Part shown: piece after piece, positions 9,447 through 17,930 of the stretch | Layout of the letters: every line of letters starts with the position of its first letter | How positions within the stretch are numbered: position 1 is the first letter of the stretch | From: Streptomyces silvae | GTDB lineage: Bacteria; Actinomycetota; Actinomycetes; Streptomycetales; Streptomycetaceae | Reading direction: 5' to 3' | Length of the DNA stretch: 64,000 nt | NCBI RefSeq assembly: GCF_016745505.1 | Contig: NZ_JAERUC010000012.1 | Span: 1 to 64,000 of the forward strand | The notes under the pieces: generated by a model | What the model was told of the DNA's origin: nothing | Seen by the model: the letters and a program-made list of their open reading frames with translations, nothing else | The model's database searches: none | Program-made: the position numbers and the translations under genes

Positions 9447-9887
9447 CCTGCGTACCCCCCTCCCGTTGGGCGCAAGTGGCACTTCACCGGCTGACCCGAT
9501 GGGACATCCATCCAGGGTGCGGACTCGTGGGGGTGACGCTCGGACCAGTGACTGGTGGTACGCGCGAGCCGAGCCTCCGACCGATGGTCGGCGCTCCGGC
9601 CAGACGACCCAACCTGCTGCAACTGACCCCCAGACGCCGGGTGGATAGGTCCACCTCATGGATCTTGACCGCTTCGGCGACGCAGCGGAGGCTCACGGAC
9701 GGGATGCGTATACCGCGCAGGTCGCATCGAAAGGACGGGTCCTCCGCGAGGGCGAGGCCCGATCTTCCGCCCAGAGGGGTTCGCGCGCCCGCCGCCACCT
9801 GGTCGGCCGCGTTCGGTGCAGCCCACCGGCGAATGCTGATCATGCGCCGACCCGCTGTGCAGCGACGATCGACGGTTTAGTGCTGGT
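9447..9887. other. Intergenic stretch without a supported gene
   Basis: Short open frames on both strands (9658-9891 plus, 9484-9843 minus) lack ribosome sites and known domains. A short direct repeat GGTTTAGTGC/GGTTTAGTGC lies at the right end, next to the stop of the following MFS gene. Nothing else is recognisable. Confidence 0.4.
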
Positions 9888-11360
9888 TTAGTGCGCCATA
9901 ACGCGGCCCTGCGAGAGGTCCGGCCGACCGGCGGGAAGAAGGAACCAGCCGGAGATCCCCGCAGCCACGGCGATGACGGCGGATGTCGTGAAGGCGGCTG
10001 CGTAGCCGCTCAGGTCGCCCGCCCCTTCCAGGCTCGCCCCCGCGACCATCGCGATGACGGCGACTCCAAGGGCGGCGCCGAGTTCGTGTGCGGTGGTGAC
10101 AAGGCCGGACGCCAGACCGGTGTCCTGGTGGCCGAGGCCGTTCATGGCGGCGGTGGTGGCGCAGACGAAGGTGGTGCCGAGGCCGAAGGACATGAGAGAG
10201 AAGCCCGGGGTGAGGCCCGTCCACAGTCCGCTGTCGGCCGTGAGGCCGGCGAGGAGGAGTGCGCCCAGCGCTGTCAGGGCGAATCCCGCCACTGCGGTGA
10301 GGCGCCAGCCGATGCGGCCGACCGTTGTTCCGCCGAGGTGGGCGCCCAGGGTGACGGCGACGGCGACGGGGAGGAAGGCCAGTCCGGTGGTGAGGGCGTT
10401 CTCGCCGAGGATGTGCTGGACGTAGAAGGAGTTGAGGAAGAAGGCGGAGATGAGCAGGCCGCTTGCGGCCAGCATCACCAGCGCGCCGGCGAGCAGGCTG
10501 CGCCGGGCGAGAACTTCCAGGCGTACGAGCGGCACCGCGACGCGGCGTTCCACGGCAAAGAAGGCGACGGTGAAGACAGCCGCGCCAACCAGGGGTAGCC
10601 AGACGTGGGCGGTGTCGAAGCCTCGGTCGCGAGACTCCACGAGGCCGTAGATCAGGAGAGCGGGGGCCGTGGTCAGGGTCAGAGCACCCAGCGGGTCAAG
10701 GCGCTTACGGGAAGGGGCCGGAGTTGCCGCGCGGTGCGTCCCACCGAGCAGCGCCGGTACCGCGACGAGGGCGAACAGGCCCACGGGGATGTTGATGAAG
10801 AAGATCCACGCCCAGCCGGGTCCGGACACCAGTACCCCGCCGAGCAGCACGCCCGCGGCGGCGCCCGCGCCGCCGATCGCCGCCCAGAGACCGAGGGCTT
10901 TGTGCCGGGCGGGGCCGTCGAACAGGACGGTGACCAGCGCCATCGCGGCCGGGGAAAGGAGGGCCGCCCCGACGCCCTGGACGGATCGTGCGGTGATGAG
11001 TGCAGGACCGCTCGCGGCAAGGCCCGAAGCGAGGGAGGCGGCGGTGAAGAGGGACAGTCCGACGAGGTACATGCGGAGTTTGCCCAGGGTGTCCGCGAGG
11101 CGTCCGCCCAGGAGCAGGAGGCTGCCGAAGAACAGCGTGTACGCGGTGACGATCCACGTCAGCGCGGAGCCGGAGAGGGAGAGTTCGGCACCGATCGTGG
11201 GCAGGGCAACGTTCACCACCGTCACGTCAGCGATCAGCATGAACTGTGCGAGGCAGAGCAGAGCGAGCACCCACCAGCGATGCCGGTGAACAGGCGACGG
11301 CGGCCCCTCGTGTGGGTGGTGCACGTGCTGTGACGCCGATGTGGTGTGCCGTGGGTCCAC
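9888..11360 (-). CDS. MFS drug transporter, DHA2 (14-TM) type
   Basis: 490 aa from the GTG at 11360, with GGGAG upstream. Motifs match DHA2 pumps: DVTVVNVALPTIG in helix 1, GGRLADTLGKLR in the 2-3 loop and ARSVQGVGAALLSPAAM in helix 4. A His-rich N-terminus (QHVHHPH) precedes the first helix. It is divergent from a TetR gene across an inverted repeat and is organised like the 7364-9446 module, pointing to a duplicated efflux cassette with diverged specificity. Confidence 0.9.
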   Translation of the reverse strand: MDPRHTTSASQHVHHPHEGPPSPVHRHRWWVLALLCLAQFMLIADVTVVNVALPTIGAELSLSGSALTWIVTAYTLFFGSLLLLGGRLADTLGKLRMYLVGLSLFTAASLASGLAASGPALITARSVQGVGAALLSPAAMALVTVLFDGPARHKALGLWAAIGGAGAAAGVLLGGVLVSGPGWAWIFFINIPVGLFALVAVPALLGGTHRAATPAPSRKRLDPLGALTLTTAPALLIYGLVESRDRGFDTAHVWLPLVGAAVFTVAFFAVERRVAVPLVRLEVLARRSLLAGALVMLAASGLLISAFFLNSFYVQHILGENALTTGLAFLPVAVAVTLGAHLGGTTVGRIGWRLTAVAGFALTALGALLLAGLTADSGLWTGLTPGFSLMSFGLGTTFVCATTAAMNGLGHQDTGLASGLVTTAHELGAALGVAVIAMVAGASLEGAGDLSGYAAAFTTSAVIAVAAGISGWFLLPAGRPDLSQGRVMAH

Positions 11361-11373
11361 GGAGGATCTCCCT

Positions 11374-11442
11374 AAACTTTACACTTCTGTCAGGGATAAG
11401 GTACGCGCCGCTCGACCGAATGTGAACAGCACTGTAAAGTTT
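11374..11442. promoter_or_regulatory. Inverted-repeat operator for second TetR/MFS pair
   Basis: Arms AAACTTTACACTTCTGT (11374-11390) and its near reverse complement at 11426-11442 match at 15 of 17 positions, with the outer AAACTTTACA perfect. They flank the shared promoter region of the divergent MFS and TetR genes, so TetR binding there should control both. Confidence 0.75.
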
Positions 11443-11473
11443 GGCGCCGACGACTACTTCAACGGAGGTGCCG

Positions 11474-12067
11474 ATGGCGGACGAGAGTTCCCCCCGTCGG
11501 AGGGCGGACGCAGAGCGCAATGCGACAGCGATCATCGACGCGGGGGTGGAGTGCCTGCTGGTGGACCCGCAGTCGAGCATGGCGGCCGTCGCACGAGCGG
11601 CGGGGGTGAGCCGGGTGACGCTCTACTCCCACTTCCCCACACGCGAGAGCCTCCTCGAGGCAGCACTGGAGCGCTCCGTCGCGCAAGCCGTTCACGCTTT
11701 CGACGCCGAAGCGGGTGACGTCGGGCTCGCCGATGAGGCACTGGCGCGGCTGATGCGCTCGTCCTGGCAGGTGCTCGACCGGAACTTCTCCGCTTTCGCA
11801 GCCGCCGCGGCGGCTCTACCCCCGGATGTCATTCGCGGCCGACACGACCGCATCCTCCGCCCCGTGCGCGACCTGATCCTGCGCGGTCAGCAAGAAGACG
11901 CGATCCGCAGGGACCTGTCGGCGGACTGGCTGGTCACCGTCGTCTATCAGCTGATGCACGCCGCTGCGGGCGAAGTCCAGGCGGGGCGGCTCACCAGCGC
12001 GGCGGCCCCCGACGTTCTGACGGCAACCGTCCTGGCGGCGTTGCGGACCACAGACGGGCAGCAATGA
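11474..12067 (+). CDS. TetR-family repressor
   Basis: 197 aa from the ATG at 11474, with GGAGG 5 bp upstream. The TetR DNA-binding domain is clear (MAAVARAAGVSRVTLYSHFP). The C-terminal domain resembles that of the TetR at 8844. It presumably represses itself and the divergent MFS pump through the 11374-11442 repeat. The ligand is unknown. Confidence 0.9.
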   Translation: MADESSPRRRADAERNATAIIDAGVECLLVDPQSSMAAVARAAGVSRVTLYSHFPTRESLLEAALERSVAQAVHAFDAEAGDVGLADEALARLMRSSWQVLDRNFSAFAAAAAALPPDVIRGRHDRILRPVRDLILRGQQEDAIRRDLSADWLVTVVYQLMHAAAGEVQAGRLTSAAAPDVLTATVLAALRTTDGQQ

Positions 12068-12339
12068 CCATCTCCGCGAGAGGTCAGCCGACTGAGAGCG
12101 TCTCTCGACGGCGGCGCATCCCGCAGAACGGTCAAGCACCGCCGACGAGTCAGCGAACACCGCACCCTGACCCGCCTGGTCGCGTCCTGGTGAAGGGCGG
12201 TGTGAGCAGCTCGCGGTGCGAGCGGCGTCGCGCCGCCCAGGCAGAGTCCAGCCGCCCGTCACGCCCTCGCCCCGGCTCTTGCCGTAGCATCCGGCCGGCC
12301 AGTAAGCGGTTCGTGGGCAGCTGCTCATAGGATGGGCGC

Positions 12340-12741
12340 ATGACCGGCAGCACAGGATCCAGCCGCCGCCCCACCGGGCGGCTGTTCGTGCTGCTCATGC
12401 TGGCCGTGCTGACCGGCCTGCTCGGCATGCATGCCCTGGGCCCCGGAGGGGCACCGGCAGGCCGATCGGATGCCACGCACGAGATGGCGATGGCTCAAGT
12501 GGCCGACGCACCGCACCTGAGCAGTGGGTGCTCCCACACAGACGGCGGCAACGACCATCTCGACCACGCGGACGGGACATGCGCGGCGGCCGGAATCGGC
12601 TCCGCGTACGCGCCGCCCGCACTGACCAGCGCCCTCATGGACACGCCTGCCGCTTGCACTCCGGTGGCGGGCACGGCGCGGCTCGCCGAAGGCTGCCGAG
12701 CGCCTCCCGACCTGTCCGAGCTGCAACTCCTGCGGATATAG
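12340..12741 (+). CDS. DUF6153 family protein
   Basis: 133 aa. One N-terminal helix (LFVLLMLAVLTGLLGMHALG) is followed by a short exported region with Met, His and Cys: THEMAMAQ, CSHTDGGNDHLDHADGTC and a later CTPV. This is the clearest DUF6153 member in the window. The gene lies just upstream of a DUF305 lipoprotein in the same direction (124-bp gap). Function is unknown, but the Met/His/Cys-rich tail suits metal binding outside the membrane. Confidence 0.72.
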   Translation: MTGSTGSSRRPTGRLFVLLMLAVLTGLLGMHALGPGGAPAGRSDATHEMAMAQVADAPHLSSGCSHTDGGNDHLDHADGTCAAAGIGSAYAPPALTSALMDTPAACTPVAGTARLAEGCRAPPDLSELQLLRI

Positions 12742-12864
12742 AGCGGCCCGCACGGCACCCCGATGCCCGGATGTTCCCGGGACCGGTGCCGCGCCTTCGT
12801 ACGCCCTCATCCCAGATCCCTCGCGCGCCGCCGCGCAACAGCCGCGCGCACAAGGAGTTGCACC

Positions 12865-13491
12865 ATGACCAGCAAGCGATCCCTCGTCCGTCGTACCGCC
12901 GCTGTGGCCGCTTCGGCAGCCGCCGCCCTCGTCCTCGCCGCCTGCGGTGGGAACGGTGACAGCTCGGCCGGACACGACGGGCACAGCAAGGAGTCCCCGT
13001 CTGCCTCGGCGTCGGCCTCACAGGGCCAGCAGAACGCGGCCGACGTAGCCTTCGCCAAGGGGATGATCCCCCACCACCGCCAAGCGGTCGAGATGGCCGA
13101 CCTCGCGCCGTCCCGGGCCGGGTCGGCTGAGGTGAAGGCGCTCGCCGAGCAGATCAAGAAGGCCCAGGACCCGGAGATCAAGACGCTGTCCGGCTGGCTG
13201 ACTTCGTGGGGCGAGGAGGTGCCCGCGGAAGGTGCCATGGACCACTCCGAGCACGGCATGAGCGGCATGATGACGGCCGAGGACATGGACAAGCTCAAGG
13301 ACTCCTCGGGCAAGGCGTTCGACACCGCCTTCATGGAGATGATGATCAAGCACCACGAAGGTGCCGTATCGATGGCCGAGACCGAGAAGGCCGACGGTTC
13401 CTACGAGCCGGCCAAGAAGATGGCAGACGCGATCATCACGTCCCAGACAGCCGAGATCACCCAGATGAACGAGCTGCTCGGCAAGAACTGA
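12865..13491 (+). CDS. DUF305 lipoprotein
   Basis: 208 aa from the ATG at 12865 with AAGGAG upstream. A signal peptide ends in a lipobox (LVLAAC), so it is membrane-anchored outside the cell. The DUF305 domain is clear, with both halves of its duplicated pattern: FAKGMIPHHRQAVEMA and FMEMMIKHHEGAVSMAE. The repeated Met and His residues are typical ligands in copper-linked members of this family. A hairpin terminator follows. Confidence 0.92.
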   Translation: MTSKRSLVRRTAAVAASAAAALVLAACGGNGDSSAGHDGHSKESPSASASASQGQQNAADVAFAKGMIPHHRQAVEMADLAPSRAGSAEVKALAEQIKKAQDPEIKTLSGWLTSWGEEVPAEGAMDHSEHGMSGMMTAEDMDKLKDSSGKAFDTAFMEMMIKHHEGAVSMAETEKADGSYEPAKKMADAIITSQTAEITQMNELLGKN

Positions 13492-13500
13492 CCGCACCTC

Positions 13501-13536
13501 GGCAGGGGCGGGCGCCCACCGACGTCCGCCCTTGCC
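13501..13536. terminator. Hairpin terminator after the DUF305 gene
   Basis: GGCAGGGGCGG (13501-13511) pairs with CCGCCCTTGCC (13526-13536) except for one G-T pair, starting 10 bp past the stop codon. It has no T-run. Confidence 0.6.
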
Positions 13537-13585
13537 CGTGCAGCCCCATCCGCCTTCGGCTTCCCCTCAACAGCTTGGATCGCAC

Positions 13586-14482
13586 GTGATCGCCTCCGTA
13601 CACATACCCCGGCGCCGCGGGCGCGCCGCGCTTCTGGCCGCAGCCTCCCTGCTGCTCGCCGCCTGCACCGGCCCCGAAACGGACGCCGGCACTCCGGCCG
13701 CCGATCCTGGGACCGGGCATCTGCACGGCCTCGGCGTCGACCCGGCCGACGGCACCGTCTATGCCGCGGGCCATCTCGGAGTCTTCCGCCTCAGCGACGG
13801 CGAGGCGGTTCGGGCGGCCGACCGCTACCAGGACACCATGGGCTTCACCGTCACCGGTCCGTCCACCTTTCTGGCCAGCGGCCACCCCTCCCCGACCGAC
13901 CCGGATGCCCGCTCGCCCCACCTGGGCCTGATCCGCAGCACCGATGCTGGCCGCACCTGGAAGACCCTCTCCGCCGAAGGTGAGGCAGACTTCCACGCCC
14001 TCCAACAGGCCGGCGCGTCCCTCTACGGATTCGACAGCCAGAGCGGTCGACTGTGGGCCAGCGCCGACCACGGCCGCACCTGGAACAAGCGCGCCAAACA
14101 GCCGCTTCTCGACCTCGCCGCCTACAGAAAAACCCCCGAGACGGTGTGGGCCGCCACGGGAAAGGGCCTTGAGCGCAGCACAGACGGCGGGCGCACCTTC
14201 GACGCCGTTCCCGGTGCCCCCGCCCTCATCGCCGTCGACGCAACCGGGCCCGGCATGCTCGTCGCCCTCGCGGCGGACGGCCGCGTGCTCAGCAGTCAAG
14301 GCGGTCGCAACTGGACCGAGCACGGCCGCCTTCCCGGCGGTGGTGTTCCCACCGTGTTGACCGCAGTGACCACGCAGCGGCTGCTGGCCGCCGACAGCAC
14401 CGACACCATCTATCACTCCAGCGACGCCGGGCGCACCTGGAAGATCCTCCACCAGTCGACACAGGCGGCAGAAGACCACTAG
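13586..14482 (+). CDS. Lipoprotein with BNR/Asp-box repeats (F510_1955 type)
   Basis: 298 aa from the GTG at 13586; the ribosome site is weak, and a start further upstream (13532) is possible but would put charged residues ahead of the signal. The signal peptide has a lipobox (LLLAAC). Repeated Asp-box motifs (STDAGRTW, SADHGRTW, STDGGRTF, SSDAGRTW) indicate a beta-propeller of the sialidase/VPS10 type. Relatives are labelled F510_1955 family glycosylhydrolases, although no catalytic role is shown. It lies among copper genes and may be a surface metal or ligand sensor. Confidence 0.8.
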   Translation: MIASVHIPRRRGRAALLAAASLLLAACTGPETDAGTPAADPGTGHLHGLGVDPADGTVYAAGHLGVFRLSDGEAVRAADRYQDTMGFTVTGPSTFLASGHPSPTDPDARSPHLGLIRSTDAGRTWKTLSAEGEADFHALQQAGASLYGFDSQSGRLWASADHGRTWNKRAKQPLLDLAAYRKTPETVWAATGKGLERSTDGGRTFDAVPGAPALIAVDATGPGMLVALAADGRVLSSQGGRNWTEHGRLPGGGVPTVLTAVTTQRLLAADSTDTIYHSSDAGRTWKILHQSTQAAEDH

Positions 14483-14486
14483 AGGA

Positions 14487-14503
14487 ATACCCCTAGGGGG
14501 TAT
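14487..14503. promoter_or_regulatory. CsoR-like operator 4
   Basis: Perfect ATACCCC-TAG-GGGGTAT, identical to operator 1. It starts 5 bp after the preceding stop and about 50-70 bp before the DUF4396 gene, so that gene (and perhaps the copper-storage gene after it) should respond to copper. Confidence 0.8.
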
Positions 14504-14554
14504 ACGGTTGATATGTGGAGCCCGGCGAACGGACCACACTGGACGGGAATGGGG

Positions 14555-15094
14555 ATGAAGGTCATGGACCACAGCACTCACCGAACCGGCACCGGACACG
14601 ACCCGGCCACCCACGAGGGCCACCACGCGCACGCCGATCACCACGGAAAGTACGCGCAGGGCGCGTCTTGGCCGATGGCCGCGAAGGCCACCCTGCACTG
14701 CCTGACCGGCTGCGCCATCGGCGAGATCCTCGGCATGGTGATCGGCACCGCGCTGCTGTGGGGCAACGTGGAGACCATGGTCCTGGCAATCTCGCTGGCG
14801 TTCCTTTTCGGCTACTCGTTCACGCTGTTCGCGGTTCTCCGGGCGGGCCTGGACCTCAAGAGCGCAGTCAAGGTGGCACTGGCCGCCGACACCGTCTCGA
14901 TCGCCGTGATGGAGCTGGTCGACAACGGCATCATCGCCCTGACCCCCGGCGCGATGGAGGCCCACCTGTCGGACGGGCTGTTCTGGTCGGCGCTCCTGGG
15001 CGGATTCGTCGTCGCGTTCCTGATCACGACGCCGGTGAACAAGTGGATGATCGGGCGCGGCAAGGGCCACGCCGTCGTCCACGCCTACCACTGA
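14555..15094 (+). CDS. DUF4396 membrane protein
   Basis: 179 aa from the ATG at 14555; ATGs at 14513 and 14564 are alternatives. A His-rich cytosolic N-terminus (HEGHHAHADHHGK) precedes about four membrane helices. CLTGCAIGEILGMVIG carries a Cys pair in the first helix, a later helix has Asp/Glu-containing DTVSIAVMELVDNG, and PVNKWMIGRGKGH ends the domain. DUF4396 proteins often sit in copper loci. A CsoR-like box is immediately upstream. It may move or sense copper, but the role is not established. Confidence 0.82.
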   Translation: MKVMDHSTHRTGTGHDPATHEGHHAHADHHGKYAQGASWPMAAKATLHCLTGCAIGEILGMVIGTALLWGNVETMVLAISLAFLFGYSFTLFAVLRAGLDLKSAVKVALAADTVSIAVMELVDNGIIALTPGAMEAHLSDGLFWSALLGGFVVAFLITTPVNKWMIGRGKGHAVVHAYH

Positions 15095-15234
15095 CCTCTT
15101 ACCCGCAACGCGCCCGGTGCACCTCACATGCGCCGGGCGCGTTCGCGCTGATGGGAGTTAGCTGGAGGTATACCGGGGACTCGCGAGGCGACCAACCGGA
15201 TCCGCCGGTCCCACGGAGAGACAGAGGCATCCTT

Positions 15235-15645
15235 ATGTCCACCACCGTGAAGGACATGCTCGCCACATACCCGGCCGACCTGGGCGACGTCGACCGCAAG
15301 AAGCTCACCCGTTGCATCGAAGAATGCATCGCCTGCGCCCAAGCGTGTACCGCGTGCGCGGACGCCTGCCTATCGGAGGGCATGGTCGGCGATCTCACCA
15401 AGTGCATCCGCACCGACATGGACTGCGCCGACATCTGCAACGCCACCGCGTCCGTACTTTCCCGGCACACCGGCTACGACGCCAACGTCACCCGCGCCAT
15501 GCTCACCGCCTGCGCCACCGCGTGCAGAGCCTGCGCCGACGAATGCTCCTCACACGCCAGCATGCACGAACACTGCCGCCTGTGCGCCGAAACCTGTCAC
15601 TCCTGCGAACAAGCGTGCAACGAACTGCTCCAGGCCCTCGGCTGA
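15235..15645 (+). CDS. Cytosolic Cys-rich four-helix copper-storage protein (Csp3-like, DUF326)
   Basis: 136 aa from the ATG at 15235. It has 18 cysteines arranged as CxxxC/CxxC along predicted helices (CIEECIACAQACTACADAC, CATACRACADEC, CRLCAETCHSCEQAC), the pattern of Csp proteins, which line a four-helix bundle with Cys thiolates and store many Cu(I) ions. No signal peptide is present, so it should be the cytosolic Csp3 type. It is the last gene of the copper set before a convergent merR gene. Confidence 0.88.
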   Translation: MSTTVKDMLATYPADLGDVDRKKLTRCIEECIACAQACTACADACLSEGMVGDLTKCIRTDMDCADICNATASVLSRHTGYDANVTRAMLTACATACRACADECSSHASMHEHCRLCAETCHSCEQACNELLQALG

Positions 15646-15781
15646 CGGCCCCAGGGCTCCCCGGCCAGACGGGCAACCCGCCCTTCTGCGTATCGCCCTG
15701 TCAAGGCGATGGGAATCCTTGGAAACGGCAAGGGATGCTCCTCGCCTCACTCGCTCCGGGGGTTCAACGAAGTGGGGAGTT

Positions 15782-16201
15782 TCAACGATCGACCTTCGGG
15801 TCGTCGGCTGGGGCGAGGATGGTGCAGATCTCGTCCTCGGTGCAGGCGGCGGGGTCGGTAGCGGCGGCACGCCGGGCGAGCCCGCGCAGTGCCTCGCGGG
15901 TGACGGTCAGTTCGGCCAAGCGGCATTCGATGTCGGCGAGGTGCTGGTCGATAAGCGCGGTGACGTGTGCGCAAGGGGCCTGGCCTCCGTCACGCAGGGC
16001 GAGGACGGACCGGATTTCGGCGAGGCTGAGGCCGGCCCCCTGGGCGTCGCGGATGAAGTCGAGCCGGGCTTTCGCCTGCTCGGGGTAGTCGCGGTAGCCG
16101 CTCGGGGTGCGGGGCGGGCCGGGCATCAGGCCGGTCTGCTCGTAGAAGCGGATGGTCTTGGTGGTCAGCCCGCTGGCCGCCGCGAGCTCGCCGATGCGCA
16201 T
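15782..16201 (-). CDS. merR: MerR-family metal-responsive regulator
   Basis: 139 aa. N-terminal winged helix of the MerR type (MRIGELAAASGLTTKTIRFYE), a dimer helix, and cysteines at 77, 93, 120 and 126. Cys77, Cys120 and Cys126 roughly match the three mercury ligands of MerR (82, 117, 126 in Tn501), although the last two are closer together here (C-x5-C). It is divergent from an organomercurial lyase gene with an overlong-spacer promoter between them. Mercury is therefore the likely inducer; another soft metal is possible. Confidence 0.8.
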   Translation of the reverse strand: MRIGELAAASGLTTKTIRFYEQTGLMPGPPRTPSGYRDYPEQAKARLDFIRDAQGAGLSLAEIRSVLALRDGGQAPCAHVTALIDQHLADIECRLAELTVTREALRGLARRAAATDPAACTEDEICTILAPADDPKVDR

Positions 16202-16217
16202 GCCTCCACGTTACTGC

Positions 16218-16249
16218 TTGACCTTCCAGTGCGCTGGAAGGTCTAGCAT
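16218..16249 (+). promoter_or_regulatory. MerR-type promoter/operator for merB
   Basis: -35 TTGACC and -10 TAGCAT are 20 bp apart, too far for normal sigma-70 use but typical of MerR-activated promoters. The spacer holds a perfect dyad ACCTTCCAG-TGCG-CTGGAAGGT (16221-16242). It lies between the divergent merR and merB-like genes. Confidence 0.85.
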
Positions 16250-16283
16250 CGGGGCAGGATGATGAGCTGGGAGGGTGAGCAGG

Positions 16284-17258
16284 ATGCGGATCACGGTGCT
16301 GACGGTTCCGGAGTGCCCGAACGCCCCACTGGCCTTGGAGCGGATCACCGTGGCCCTGGCGGGGCGGGCGGCGCAGACGGAACTGGTCGAGATCCACGAC
16401 CCGGACCAGGCCGCCACGCGAGGGATGAACGGCTCGCCGACAATCCTTCTAGACGGCGTGGACCCCTTCGCGTCAGCCGGGGCGGTGCCGAGCGTGTCGT
16501 GCCGCCTGTACCGGGACGCCGGCGGCGAAGTTACCGGCGCCCCCAGCGTGGCCGCGCTGCGCGAGGCCCTCACCGGTGCCAGCCAGGTGAGCGCTGCCGC
16601 ACCGGTGGACTGCTGTGAGAGAGACGCTCTCGATGCGGTCGGGCGGGCCGGGCGGGGACGCCGTGCACCCGCCGAGCAGGGCCTGCGGGCGGTGCACCAG
16701 GCGGTGCTGCGGTACTTCGCCGAAACCGGGACGGCCCCCGGTCCCGAGGTGCTGGAGCCGGTAGCCGAACAGGCGGGCCGGACGGCCAGAGAGCTGCTGG
16801 CCGAGTTGGCCGCCGAGGACTTCCTGACCCTGGACGAGGCCGGGCAGATCCACGCGGCGTACCCCTTCTGCGCCGTACCGACCCGCCACCGCGTACAGAT
16901 CGATGGCGGTGTAAAAGTGTGGTCCATGTGCGCGATCGACGCACTCGGAATTCCCCCCATGCTGGAAGCGGATGCGGTGATCACTTCCTCGGACCCGGTG
17001 AATGGCGAGCAGGTCACCATCACGACCCGGGGCGAGGCGGCCACCTGGGAGCCGGAAGACGCGGTGGTGTTCGTCGGTCAGCGACCAGGCGGCGGGCCCG
17101 CGGCTACCGCATGCTGCGACGCGCTGAACTTCTTCACCTCCACCGCCTCCGCCCAAACCTGGATCAACGGTCACCCGGGTATCCCCGGCCGTGTAGTCAC
17201 CCAGGCGCAGGCCGAGGAGATCGCACAGCAGACTTTCGGTCCGCTGCTCGCCCCCTGA
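16284..17258 (+). CDS. merB: Organomercurial lyase (MerB) with N-terminal thioredoxin-like domain
   Basis: 324 aa; the ATG at 16284 has GGGAGG 9 bp upstream, while the GTG at 16275 is too close to it. Residues 1-95 resemble a thioredoxin-like fold (MRITVLTVPECPNAP, then SPTILLDGVDPF) but lack a CxxC. Residues 130-324 are MerB: MCAID (Cys216, Asp219) and CC (277-278) match the catalytic Cys-x2-Asp and the second Cys about 62 residues later. MerB breaks carbon-mercury bonds to release Hg(II). No merA reductase is in the window, so Hg(II) would have to be dealt with elsewhere. Confidence 0.88.
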   Translation: MRITVLTVPECPNAPLALERITVALAGRAAQTELVEIHDPDQAATRGMNGSPTILLDGVDPFASAGAVPSVSCRLYRDAGGEVTGAPSVAALREALTGASQVSAAAPVDCCERDALDAVGRAGRGRRAPAEQGLRAVHQAVLRYFAETGTAPGPEVLEPVAEQAGRTARELLAELAAEDFLTLDEAGQIHAAYPFCAVPTRHRVQIDGGVKVWSMCAIDALGIPPMLEADAVITSSDPVNGEQVTITTRGEAATWEPEDAVVFVGQRPGGGPAATACCDALNFFTSTASAQTWINGHPGIPGRVVTQAQAEEIAQQTFGPLLAP

Positions 17259-17365
17259 ACTCGCGCCTATTGGTCACGGTGATGCGGCGGCCCCGCTCTA
17301 ACCGTCGTGAGTGGGGAGATCCATCGAGCAGGTCTTGGCTCACCCCGAGTGGGTGGTGGGGATTT

Positions 17366-17662
17366 TCAAGGAGCCCCATCAAAGGCGCGCGGGCCGTGCC
17401 ATTCGCAGACATGGACGGTGGCGTCGTCCTCCAGTCGTCCCTGGTGGTAGTCCATGACGGCGTCCTTGAGACAGCGCAGCGTCTCGTCCACGGGGAGGTT
17501 GTCGGTGTGGTGTCGGATGATGAAGTCGATGAAGGGCTCCACGCTGAACGCGCGGGCTTCGGTGATGCCGTCGGTGAACAGCAGCCGGTCGCCGAGCTCC
17601 AACTGCTCGGTACTTTGTTGGATCGGCAGATTGAATGCACTGCCGTAGCGGTCGCCGTAGCA
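17366..17662 (-). pseudogene. Remnant of a SpoIIE/PP2C-type phosphatase (C-terminal part)
   Basis: About 98 codons are open, beginning right after an in-frame TGA. They read like the C-terminal end of an actinobacterial SpoIIE-family phosphatase: LELGDRLLFTDGITEAR, then DETLRCL and LEDDATVHVCEW with the metal-binding DD. One residue is missing in LLFYTDG, and there is no start codon or upstream catalytic half. The sequence upstream does not continue the domain in any frame I can follow. Probably a decayed fragment. Confidence 0.7.
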
Positions 17663-17930
17663 TCATCGGTCCCAGAGCCGACCTCGGGCGAACGAGGAAG
17701 CGATCCCGATGGGCGCCCGGTCAGGACACCGGCCAGCGATTCAGGCAACATGCCCAGCACGGTGTCCGTGGCGAAAAAGAGATTCGTCTCCTTGACCAAG
17801 TGCCGTGGGTTACCCATGCAAGTCGCTGAGCGCGCACAGGAGATGGTGCCAGCCCAAGCCGCTGAGCCCGGTGCCCTGAAGACTCGGCGGCACAGGGTGT
17901 GCATATGCCTATGTCGTGGATCGCTCGACG

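Noticed and set aside
9658-9891. 77-aa frame in the gap after the first TetR gene
   Set aside because: No ribosome site, biased composition and no similarity to known families; left as intergenic.
13457-15127. 556-aa open frame on the minus strand
   Set aside because: It lies antisense to two clear plus-strand genes (BNR lipoprotein and DUF4396), reads as low-complexity Gly/Arg/Val, and has no domain.
16218-16223. TTGACC in the merB promoter as part of the TTGACCAC motif family
   Set aside because: Single copy with a MerR-type dyad; it lacks the tandem repeat and flanks of the two regulator motifs.
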